Source: Porogramme epimiltina (lineage: Eukaryota > Basidiomycota > Agaricomycetes > Polyporales > Polyporaceae). Taken from it: 10,023 nucleotides of DNA. Under the pieces are notes generated by a model. It was given only the letters and a program-made list of their open reading frames with translations. It had not been told where the DNA came from and did no database searches. Each line of letters opens with the position of its first letter. Within the stretch, counting starts at the first letter, position 1. Location of the stretch: assembly GCA_900155495.1 (NCBI GenBank), contig FTLJ01000079.1, positions 1-10,023 of the forward strand, written 5' to 3'. Shown one piece after another: positions 1 to 7,321 of this stretch. Both the position numbers and the translations under genes were made by a program.

Positions 1-610
1 GGCGGGGGCGGTGGGCGGGGGAGTGAGCACTAGGGGAACCCAGGGGTGCGGACTCGGCGAGGAGGGGCTGGTCCAACGCGGTCGAGGTCCAAGCCCCGCG
101 GCGAGCTGTGCTGGGAGCAGTGCAGCAGATGGCGGGCGTCTAGGCAATGGGCCCGCCAGCGCCGCCACGGAGCACTGTGCAGCAAGCCTGCAAGCCGCCC
201 GAGGAGGCAGGCGCGATGTTCCAGCTCCGTCCCCCTCGACCGTCGTCCGTGGCTCGACGACCCCCTCCGCCCGCGCGCTTCTGCCGCGCGTTTCCTGCAC
301 CGCGCCCCGGCGTCCTCGTAACGTCAGCGCAACGTTATCCGGCGACGGTTACCAGCCACGAGACGCGCCCAGGCTCCGAGGCACACCGCCGCCGAGGAGG
401 CGGACAGCGGTCGTGGCGAGAGGCGAGTGCGCGCGTGCCCAAACCGGGCGCGATGCCTGCGTCGATAGACCGGGCTTGACGAGATTGTGTATATCGGGAG
501 CTAGCCGAGATGGAGGAGGAGATGGGAGAGATGGGCGGGCGTCTGGCGGCCGGCGCGAGGTGGGTGCAGGGAACCCGCGCGAGTCGACGCCAGCGGCGAC
601 GTGGACGCGA

Positions 611-645
611 GGGGGGTGGGGGCCTGGCCGGGTCGCGGGCGGGGG
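611..645 (+). other. Potential G-quadruplex motif, upstream region
   Basis: Five G-runs of at least three bases lie at 611-616, 618-622, 630-632, 637-639 and 641-645, with loops of 1, 7, 4 and 1 nt. This satisfies the usual G3+ N1-7 pattern on the plus strand. It lies about 490 bp upstream of the TATA box. Motifs of this type are expected by chance in DNA this G-rich, so a function is only inference. Confidence 0.6.
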
Positions 646-907
646 TGCGCGCGGGCATGTTTTTCTGCGACGCGGGCGGGTGGGTCGACGGGGGCACGCG
701 GGTCGACGCTAGCGCGAGTTCATCTGACAAGCTTCGGGTTCGGAGGCGCGCAGGGGCAGGCGGTGCTCGCTGGAGGAGGCAGAGGCAGAACCTGGACGCT
801 GGAAGCTGGGAGGCGGCAGGTGGCGGCTGTCGGCTGTCGGCGTGGGCTTGGGGCTTGAAGCTTCCGGGAGGATCGCTTCTTTCTCTTCGGGCCATCGCCA
901 GCCGAGT

Positions 908-973
908 CTGCGTCTGAGGCTGCGTCTGCGTCTGCGCCCGCGCCCGCGTCCGCGTCCGCGTCCGCGTCCGCGT
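908..973. repeat. Hexanucleotide repeat array, 11 units
   Basis: Eleven consecutive 6-bp units run from CTGCGT variants at the left (units 1, 3 and 4 CTGCGT; unit 2 CTGAGG; unit 5 CTGCGC; unit 6 CCGCGC) to five perfect CCGCGT copies at 944-973. The ordered change from one variant to the other suggests stepwise expansion. On the minus strand the perfect units read ACGCGG, so the array repeats the core ACGCG. It ends about 160 bp upstream of the TATA box. The array also explains the Arg/Gly and Asp/Ala dipeptide runs in reading frames across it, which are therefore not evidence of a gene. Confidence 0.9.
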
Positions 974-1134
974 TCGCTCTCGGCGCGCGAGTGGCCAGCG
1001 ACGTCCGAGGCTCGAAAAGAGCAGGGCAGCCCGGCGCGGGGGGGCGCGCGGCTGCTCGGTGATCCGCGGACTCCGCGGCCATTCGCCGTGTGGGCAAGGG
1101 ACACAGACGCAGTGCTGCTCCCCTTCTGGCGAGC

Positions 1135-1143
1135 GTATAAGTA
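1135..1143 (+). promoter_or_regulatory. TATA box of the acetyltransferase gene
   Basis: The sequence GTATAAGTA contains a TATAA core 112 bp upstream of the ATG at 1248. In fungi transcription commonly starts some tens of bases downstream of a TATA box, which would give a short leader beginning around 1165-1190 (inference). The region from about 1190 to the ATG is pyrimidine-rich, as is common near fungal start sites. The same nonamer occurs again at 3006-3014. Confidence 0.6.
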
Positions 1144-1247
1144 TCCCGGAGGCGGCGGCGGGTCCCTGGACAGCCCGCTGCGACCTGCAGCGACCCTACT
1201 CCTTTCGACCCGCCCTCAGCCTCCAGCAGTGCCCTGCCGGCTCCGAA

Positions 1248-2548
1248 ATGGTCTCGTTCCGTCGCCTCGTCGATCCCTCAGGTACTCCTCTTCCCACTTC
1301 TCGCCCTTACGCCGCCGCCGCCGCTCTCCGCCCGCTACTGCTAACCATCCGCTTTTCTCGTCCCGCGCCTCTTCCCACAGATGATGACCTCGAGGCCACA
1401 GTCCAGGTCCTCCTTGCAACATTCAAGGACGGTCAGCGTTCCTGCCCTCTCTTTTTTTCTGCCGCCTCGCTGATCGTCCCACATCCTGTCCGGCTTCAGA
1501 CGTCGGCATGGCCTCCCTCAGCGGAAATTCGTCTCGCACCGTCGCGGAGCTCTATAGGCGAACCATTCGCGCCTGTGCCCAGCACGGCGAGGTCCACGTC
1601 AGCCTCGTCGACGGCCGGATACAAGGCGTCGTGGCCTGGATCGCGCCCGGCCAGGATTGGCAGTGCTAGTCAGTTTTCAGCTTTTTCTCATCCTATTGTG
1701 CGGGTTCCGCATGTTCCGGCTCAGCCTCCGTTCCAGCTCATGCGGAATCCGCCCTGACTTCTTTCGCTTAATTCGCTGACGCCATTGCCCCGCGCTTCCA
1801 GCCAGCAAGATGACTTCATGGCCACCCTCTCTCCGTATCTCAATGAATGGTACATTTATCACGTACGTCGCTCGCACCCCTAATCGGGGTCGAACAAAAT
1901 CTTTCGGCAGCAGTGTCGGCGCTGACCGATGCTCTCTCGTCCACTACAGTATAGACCGACGTACGAGGACCTGTACAGGTGCTCGTTCGCAGGGGCAGGC
2001 GAGCGGACCCGGCGTGACGCGATGCACGTCCAGATGCTCGCCGTCCACCCAGAATTCCAGCGACGTGGTTTCGGCAGGCAGATGCTTGCCCTCGTATGTA
2101 AACAGGTGAGGTTCGGCCGTCCCGCATACACCTTCTCCCGGTGTTCTATCTGTGCCTTTGCTTCCTCTCTACCTCCGCGCTCACACTCCACCATTCAACA
2201 GGCAGATGCCAGCGGCAAGCGCGCCGTGGTCGATGTCAAGAGCCCATATCTTGTACGTACTTTCTCCCCAGCGCCCCCTCATCGCCTCGAGGCTGACGTG
2301 ACATCCTCCCTTCCTAACTTTATACCTACGTGCTTCGCTCTTCTCCCGCGACCCCTAATTACCAAATCCCAACATATACCGATCTGGACTCTTCCGACCA
2401 CCGCTACCCCTACCGGCGGCGCGCTCGCCAGGTCTCATGGTTCCGCAAGTCCGGCTTCGGGCACCGGGCGGTCAAGAACTTCAGCTCGCGCGACTCGGCC
2501 GGCTTCCCCCTCTGGTGCATGTCGCGCGAGCCCGAGGGCAAACGCTGA
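1248..2548 (+). CDS. GNAT-family N-acetyltransferase, seven exons
   Basis: Predicted to move an acetyl group from acetyl-CoA to an amine; the substrate is unknown and the enzyme is probably cytosolic. Exons are 1248-1281, 1381-1431, 1500-1662, 1802-1862, 1950-2105, 2202-2252 and 2432-2548 (TGA included). They join in frame to 633 nt, or 210 residues, a usual length for these small fungal GNATs. Motif A is visible at residues 130-145: beta strand VQMLAV, then the acetyl-CoA pyrophosphate loop Q140-R-R-G143-F-G145. Motif B follows as WFRKSGF (175-181), with a closing strand FPLWCM (197-202). The N-terminal FRRLVDPSD segment, the central DDFMATLSP stretch and the C-terminal REP match my memory of the family expanded in Agaricomycetes. 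The ATG has G at -3 and G at +4. No signal peptide or membrane segment is seen. There is no partner gene nearby. The fold is sure; the biological role is not. Exon borders are predicted without transcript data. Confidence 0.9.
1282..1380 (+). other. Intron 1 of the acetyltransferase gene
   Basis: 99 nt, phase 1. The donor is GTACTC, the branch point CTAAC at 1341-1345, and the acceptor CCCACAG. Splicing joins S11 to the D12-D13-D14 run that begins the conserved domain. The length is a multiple of three and the intron has no in-frame stop, so retention would keep the frame. It contains a short GCC repeat around 1311-1322. Confidence 0.8.
1432..1499 (+). other. Intron 2 of the acetyltransferase gene
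   Basis: 68 nt, phase 1. The donor is GTCAGC, the branch point CTGAT at 1470-1474, a poly-T run lies at 1452-1458, and the acceptor is CTTCAG. Splicing creates an Asp codon across the junction (residue 29) and continues into the D-V-G-M-A segment usual at this place in the family. Confidence 0.85.
1663..1801 (+). other. Intron 3 of the acetyltransferase gene, weak donor
   Basis: 139 nt, phase 2. The donor GTGCTA is a poor match to the consensus, while the branch point CTGAC (1776-1780) and the acceptor TTCCAG are good. The frame requires a splice here, because reading on gives a TAG stop two codons past W82. Acceptor 1801 restores the frame (H-Q-Q-D-D-F); a second CAG at 1803-1805 would shift it. 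Confidence 0.8.
1863..1949 (+). other. Intron 4 of the acetyltransferase gene
   Basis: 87 nt, phase 0. It has a strong donor GTACGT, a CTGAC branch point at 1922-1926 and the acceptor CTACAG. Reading through it meets an in-frame TAA at its seventh codon, so the splice is needed. Confidence 0.85.
2106..2201 (+). other. Intron 5 of the acetyltransferase gene
   Basis: 96 nt, phase 0. The donor is GTGAGG and the acceptor CAACAG. No clear CTRAY branch point is visible; CTCAC near 2180 is the closest. The intron is pyrimidine-rich, is a multiple of three and has no in-frame stop. Its removal places the predicted motif A helix directly before the strand that contains R-A-V-V-D. A CAG four bases further on would break the frame. 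Confidence 0.75.
2253..2431 (+). other. Intron 6 of the acetyltransferase gene
   Basis: 179 nt, phase 0, the longest of the six. The donor is GTACGT. The likely branch point is CTAAT at 2355-2359, and no AG dinucleotide lies between it and the acceptor CGCCAG at 2431, as expected from AG scanning. Splicing joins S-P-Y-L to V-S-W-F-R-K-S-G-F with no gap relative to the usual GNAT spacing. A second CTAAC lies near 2313. Confidence 0.75.
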
Positions 2549-2673
2549 CCCGCCCAGCAGCAGCACTGGCGCGCGCCGCGCCACCCCCGCTGCCGCCCCC
2601 CGCGGCGGCGTCCGCGCTGGCCTCCGCGGCGGCCTGGAGGCTGTGCCTCCTAGGCCCCGCGGCCTCCCCGCAC

Positions 2674-2694
2674 GGGGACGGGGACGGGGACGGG
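2674..2694 (+). other. Compact G-quadruplex motif in the probable 3' UTR
   Basis: Three GGGG runs and a final GGG are each separated by the dinucleotide AC (GGGGAC repeated, period 6). Short uniform 2-nt loops give one of the more stable quadruplex patterns. It starts 126 nt after the stop codon on the coding strand, so it would be present in the mRNA if the 3' UTR extends this far. Confidence 0.75.
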
Positions 2695-2884
2695 CTCGGA
2701 CTCGGGCTGCGAGGACGGCGACGGCGACGGACGCGGCGGGGGCGGGCGGCCCTGGGGCGACCGGATCACGCGTCGCGGGGCGGCGGCGGACACGAATACG
2801 TATTCAACTACCACTGCGAGGAGGGGACGATTACAACCAAGACTGCGGCGACGATTGCCGCTGGGGCGACGCCTATTGTTGTCG

Positions 2885-2902
2885 CTGCTGCTGCTGCTGC
2901 TG
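2885..2902 (+). repeat. CTG trinucleotide microsatellite
   Basis: Six perfect CTG units, followed by degenerate CTR-type units (ATACTACTACGACTAC) to about 2917. It lies downstream of the acetyltransferase stop codon. In other frames it gives poly-Ala or poly-Cys, which has no meaning by itself. Confidence 0.9.
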
Positions 2903-3005
2903 ATACTACTACGACTACATTGTACGAGTGCGAATAGGACTTTGGATCCGCATACACATACAGCCCGGCTCGCATTAATGTCTTGACCTCTACTATTATG
3001 TATTA

Positions 3006-3014
3006 GTATAAGTA
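3006..3014 (+). promoter_or_regulatory. Second TATA-like nonamer, uncertain
   Basis: GTATAAGTA here is identical to the TATA box at 1135-1143. A reading frame begins 95 nt after it, at 3101 (113 codons, to 3442), which is a spacing like that of the acetyltransferase gene, but its product is Arg-rich and not recognised. The AT-rich setting could equally be the 3' end of the upstream gene. I regard a promoter here as possible, not shown. Confidence 0.2.
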
Positions 3015-3020
3015 GCTGTC

Positions 3021-5520
3021 CTCGAAACCGCGACTCCAATTCCTGCTCCGAACCGACGTCGGCCTGCGCCCCCCCGACCGAAACCCTGGCCTGCCGCCGA
3101 ATGTATGCGTCGTCCCTGCCGGCCCTAGTCCGTTTCGTCCTGTTCGGTACGGTGCGGCGTGCCCCATCGTGGCGCAAACGCAATGTAATACGCATTGCGA
3201 CGCAGACGCCACCGCAGCGCGCTCGCTACGCGACGATCCACGCGCAGGCCGCGTGCACCCTGCGTAGGAGGTGGGTGGTGCCAGAGCGGCGCACGACGCA
3301 GCGCGCCCGCGCACGCCAACCCAACCGAGGCGTGAACCACCCGCACGCTCGGACCGCCCGCACAACCCGCGTCGGGAGAAGCGGGCGCGGGCGCGGGTGC
3401 GGGCACGCGCGCGGGGGGCGAGGGGCGAGGCCGGGGGGCTAGAGCTGGGGCCGGTCGGGGAGGGCGGGCGGTGGCGGCGCGACGACGGTGGCTAGCGACT
3501 CTCGCGCGCAACGAGGATGCCGGCATGGTGTGCTTGTTGGACTTGCATGGGCGTGGGTGGGCGTGGTGATCCCACTAGCGCGATCTCGCGCGGCGGGCCG
3601 CGGACCGCGAGGTCCAGTGCGCGCGCGCGTCGTCGGGAGGCGACGTGAGCCTAATGAGCCTAAAAAGCCGTTGCTGCTCGGCCGGGCCTGGTCGTCGCCC
3701 CGGGACCATCCCTTTCTCGGACTCCGCGACGGGCGCGCGCCGCGACGCCACGATGGGCTTTTACGTCCTGGACACGCAGGCGGGACGCCAGGCCGTCGTG
3801 CGCGCCGTGCGGCGAGCGCTGGGTTTCAGCACGACGAGGGTGCGCATTTGTTGGCGAAGGCGGGCTCGGCGACCGAGGAGAACTCGCAGGGGAGACCCGC
3901 AGTCACAGTTACGGAATAATGCGTCGAACGCAGCGCATGGCGCGTCGGGCCTGGGGGAAAAACAATAAGTGCCCCATCGATGCTCACCCCAGGTTTGAAA
4001 TCGTTCGTCGAGGGTTCGGGTGCCTGCTCGCGGCGCTGCAGCTGCTAAAGCAAGGGTGATGTAAAAGTAGCAGAGGCATGGCGCACCGACTATCGGGCCC
4101 GCTCTATCTCAGAATCTGCTGCAGATGCAGCTCGATATACCAACTCGAGCGTCGTCGGCCAGTCGATCCCCCGCCCCCTCTCGGAGATCCTCGGCGGTCG
4201 ACAGGGGCACAACGCGGTGCTGGTGGCACACGCAGGCGCTCGCACGTCGGGAGGCACGTAGGTGCGTGTGTACGTGCCCCGACGGCTGGCGCCCGCCCCC
4301 CGAGTGCAGTGGACGCCGTCGATGATTCGCTCGTGTGTTGCGTCCGCGCGGGATTAGCGCAGCCCGCGGACCAAGCGCTGCCAAGCAGGCGTACATGAGG
4401 GCCTTCTTTGCGCACCTTCTCCTAGATCTGTTGGCGCCCGGGGGCCAATCGGGGATCGCGATCACAGCGAGTGGAGGTGGGTGGGGGCGCGTTGGGTAAA
4501 CCGTCTCGCATAAGTCGCGTTTGGCCCGGGGCCCTCCCCGGGCTCGGAGGCCACACAACGCGTGCGGCCACACCGAGAGGACCTCCGCGGAGTTAAGCCC
4601 TCGGTCGCGCACCGCGCGCACGACTCGCAGGTGATAAAAACACACACCCGTCCCGCCTGCCCCGCGTCCGGGCGCTGGGCAGCCTGCCCCGGCGTGGCAT
4701 CCCGCCGCGCTTACACCGTGCTTCGCGCCCTGCGTCGCGCGCCGCCACCGCGCTCCGCGTCCGCTTCTCCCGCGGCAGGTTTCGGCCGAGACGCTGTCGT
4801 GCAGGTGCCCTCGAGGTGGAGGGGGGGGTGCACGGACGGGGGTGCGCGGAGCCGCCTGCCCCGCCGCGGCGCACCCGGCTCCGCGCCCCACCACCCCGCG
4901 CACACAGCGGCTCCGAAGCCCCGCGCGATCGCCCACAGGGACCGCCACCGCGCCGCCGTCTGCTGCCGCGCCCGGGCGGGGGGGCACCGCGCTCCGCCGT
5001 GGACCGGGTACGCGCTGCAGGGCCCGAGGAATGGCGTCTCGTGACCGCGCCGCGGGCGTCTTGGACGACTAGGGCGGCGCGTAGACGCTTTCTCCGCGCT
5101 GCGACGAAGCTAGAAGGCCCGCCTAGCCCGGCGACCGTGGGCCGCGTCGGCGTTCGGCGGCGTGGGGCGCGCGCCGCGCGGTCCCTGCCTCCACCACGCC
5201 CTCTGCGCCGCTGCGTCACGCCGGGGGGTGGTGGGGGCTGAAGGGAGGCGCTGGCGCCGACATTGACGCGTCGAGGGTCCCCTCCCTGATCGGACGGCGC
5301 TGGGTGCTCCGACAGGGTTCGACGATCGTGGGGGGCTGCAAGCTAGTGGGCCGCGTGGAATCTGGAGGGCGCTGGGGGGTGGCGAGATGAAGAGGTTCCA
5401 TGCTCGGGGTGGCGGTTGTGGCGACGGCCTCGCGCCGTCGCCGTCGCTGCGATGGGACAGGTGGATTATCGATAGCACTAGCTACAAAGTAGCGTCGGCG
5501 GCGGCCTAGCGCCACGGTCC
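3021..5520. other. Very GC-rich stretch without a recognised gene
   Basis: Locally above 80 percent GC (for example 3421-3480 by my count). Overlapping long frames are open on both strands, including a 292-codon frame at 4109-4987 minus and a 208-codon frame at 4593-5219 minus. None has a recognisable domain, and all are rich in Arg, Pro, Ala, Gly and Cys. I found no tRNA, 5S rRNA or U6-like sequence. A short segment near 3753-3839 has balanced composition and is described under findings. Confidence 0.5.
3383..3403 (+). other. Potential G-quadruplex motif
   Basis: Four GGG runs at 3383, 3389, 3395 and 3401 are separated by CGC, CGC and TGC, a regular 6-bp period. Further G-runs continue to about 3480, so the whole stretch is strongly G-skewed on the plus strand. 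No adjoining gene suggests a role. Confidence 0.6.
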
Positions 5521-6188
5521 GTGCGTAGGGTCTTTCGCTGCGGGGGTTCTGATACGAAACGTCAGGCAGTAGTAAGTTTGACTCTAGAGCGCAGGACTCA
5601 CGTCGGCCACACGCAGAGGACCGGTTCAGGCATAGCGAACACGACGAGCCGACTCTCAGGGAAGCACCCTGACCCCAGGTCTAGACGTGTACCGGGCCTC
5701 CGCGAGCGAGCCACAAACATAGAGCATGTGTTGCCCATGTCGGGGGTCGGACGACGGCCTAAGAGGCTTGTGTGAGTTCAATTAGGGGGGAGTCGGAACC
5801 CGATGAATAGGTGCGCTAAGGCTCGACTAAGCCCGACATGGACTCTCCAAGCTTACCAGACTTGGTTGCGATCCCATCCCTTACGTCCCACCGACCCCAC
5901 CTATAATTGAAAGAAGATGGGCGAGGCCGGCTCGGACGAGAACGACTCGCGAGCACGACGCGCCTTCTGGTCGCGCGCACGGCATCCCGCATCCCCCCCA
6001 TCACCGCCGCTGCACCGCCAGTCCCGCGACGCCCTTCCCGCCCCACCCCGCCTCGGCCGTTCTTCGTGGCACCCGCCCGGAGGTCGCGAGTCGCCCGGAG
6101 CCCAGCGGCCGCCGTTGTGGCCGAGGGGCGTGATCTTGACTGATCATGCTGTAATGTTGTGCGGCCCGCCTCCCTCGATCGGCGGGTA

Positions 6189-6200
6189 CGTAACGTTACG
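6189..6200. repeat. 12-bp perfect palindrome
   Basis: CGTAACGTTACG is its own reverse complement and sits just after the GC-rich island, in the lower-GC block. It could be a dimeric transcription factor site or chance. Confidence 0.7.
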
Positions 6201-6884
6201 GGAGGTGGCTCTGCAGAGACAATGGAGGGCTGGATCCCGCAAGTCGGTGGGGTGGGTGGCAGTGATGCCGAGATGCGCAAGGCGGTATGTTGATGGCACT
6301 GGGGAAAGAGATTTCGCCAAGCGAGGATGTGGTCTGTGAGGGAGTACCGGAGGACGTCGAATATTGCGGGTGGACAGCAAGCGAAGCGCACATCATGCTA
6401 GGTGCTACGGTAAGGCCAAGGTGAATCCTCGGACGGAGGCCCTTCTGTGCTGGGAGATCGTGCCCTTGTCTGATCATTTTCGGACATAGCGTCAAAGAGA
6501 CATTACGAGCAAACTCACCGACGATAATTCCAATACGGCCGTAGGGGTTGAGACAAGAAAATGCCTTGATGCGAGCGGGTATGAGAGTAAGCGTCCCGAG
6601 TGGGAAACAACTTAACGTCGTTGGGATCTGGGTGATGGTCCGACGAGCACGAAGGATTCAGCATGATGCGGTCGGTACTAGGAACAGAGCGCGCACGCCA
6701 GCATTATCGCTAGAGCGGAATGCCGTCAACCCGAGGGCGCGTCCGTTGATGCGCACATATCAAATTCAGCTCGACGATCCGTGCGGGGGCGTATCGCAGG
6801 GTGCGGTGGGGCAGCAACTTCGGCGTTGTTTGTGAATGGGTGACATGCGAGCGCGGTGAACTGGGATTGTGGCGTCGGCGTTGA

Positions 6885-7020
6885 TAAAATTGCCAGTCCT
6901 TTACTGGCACAAACGCTTAAACGAAATATAAAGCCATAGTCGCATCATCTATCCTAGAAGGAAAGTAGGATGTATTTCTTCGTGAGGTCATCTTGATAGT
7001 TGAGTTGAACAAGGTCACAG
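6885..7020. other. AT-rich trough with short hairpins and a TATAAA
   Basis: Lines 6901-6960 and 6961-7020 count to about 38 and 40 percent GC, the lowest in the window. Within it are a perfect 7-bp stem with a 5-nt loop (TGCCAGT at 6891-6897, ACTGGCA at 6903-6909), a 6-bp stem with a 9-nt loop (ATCCTA at 6951-6956, TAGGAT at 6966-6971), and TATAAA at 6927-6932. Just outside lies a 5-bp stem at 7029-7042. Each could arise by chance; the clustering in the AT minimum is what is notable. Confidence 0.45.
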
Positions 7021-7302
7021 TAAAACGCGAGCCAGGCGGCTCACTGGCAAATGCGCCACAACACGGCGAGGGCGGGAGTCAACGCTGAGCTAAGTGAATG
7101 CACGCGAAGAGTGGCGCCGTCGTCGCTCGGTTTTCCGCACATGGACCAAGGGCGGGTCGGGTTTACCAGAACATATGTCCGATATGTATGCATGAGCTGT
7201 CCATCAACGTTTTTGAGGACATTACGACACCGTGGCGCAAAATGTCGGGGCGTGCGTAACTCACCTCCAACATGCCACGGCACGGTGATCGGCGTGCTGC
7301 GC

Positions 7303-7321
7303 TGCTGTACACTGTACAGCA
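7303..7321. repeat. 19-bp near-perfect palindrome
   Basis: Two 9-bp arms, TGCTGTACA (7303-7311) and TGTACAGCA (7313-7321), are exact reverse complements around a single C at 7312. The dyad shape suits binding of a homodimeric protein. No recognised gene is nearby. Confidence 0.8.

Larger units (their letters stand above)
1..1130. other. GC-rich upstream region without a recognised gene
   Basis: I see no supported gene here. Several reading frames of 85 to 233 codons are open on both strands at once, and their products are rich in Arg, Gly, Pro and Ala with no recognisable domain, as expected where stop codons are rare because of high GC. The stretch probably serves as the upstream and promoter region of the acetyltransferase gene that starts at 1248. 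A far-upstream or divergent transcript cannot be excluded. Structured elements inside it (the G-quadruplex motif and the hexamer array) are listed separately. Confidence 0.6.
2549..3020 (+). other. 3' flank and probable 3' UTR of the acetyltransferase gene
   Basis: After the TGA the sequence is first very GC-rich and low in complexity (Arg/Pro/Ala-type runs in all frames), then turns AT-richer from about 2930 to 3015, the likely zone for 3' end formation. No AATAAA is present, which is not unusual in fungi. Reading frames that cross the stop in other frames (to 2903 and 2937) are low-complexity and are treated as shadows, apart from the intron-retention case given under findings. Confidence 0.5.

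Noticed and set aside
709..1104. Minus-strand frames with Arg/Gly and Asp/Ala dipeptide runs
   Set aside because: The runs are produced by the hexamer array at 908-973 and do not show coding.
4114..4126. Small palindrome ATCTGC-T-GCAGAT
   Set aside because: Six-base arms are expected many times in 10 kb, and nothing around it suggests a function.
4109..4987. 292-codon minus-strand reading frame, the longest outside the acetyltransferase locus except for one read-through frame
   Set aside because: Composition is Arg/Ala/Gly/Cys-rich without recognisable motifs, and plus-strand frames are open over the same bases. It fits low stop density in GC-rich DNA.
5901..6339. TATAATT at about 5902 directly before the ATG at 5917 (140-codon frame)
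   Set aside because: The TATA-like sequence is only about 15 bp from the ATG, too close for a normal leader. The product is Pro/Arg-rich where it crosses the GC island and is not recognised.
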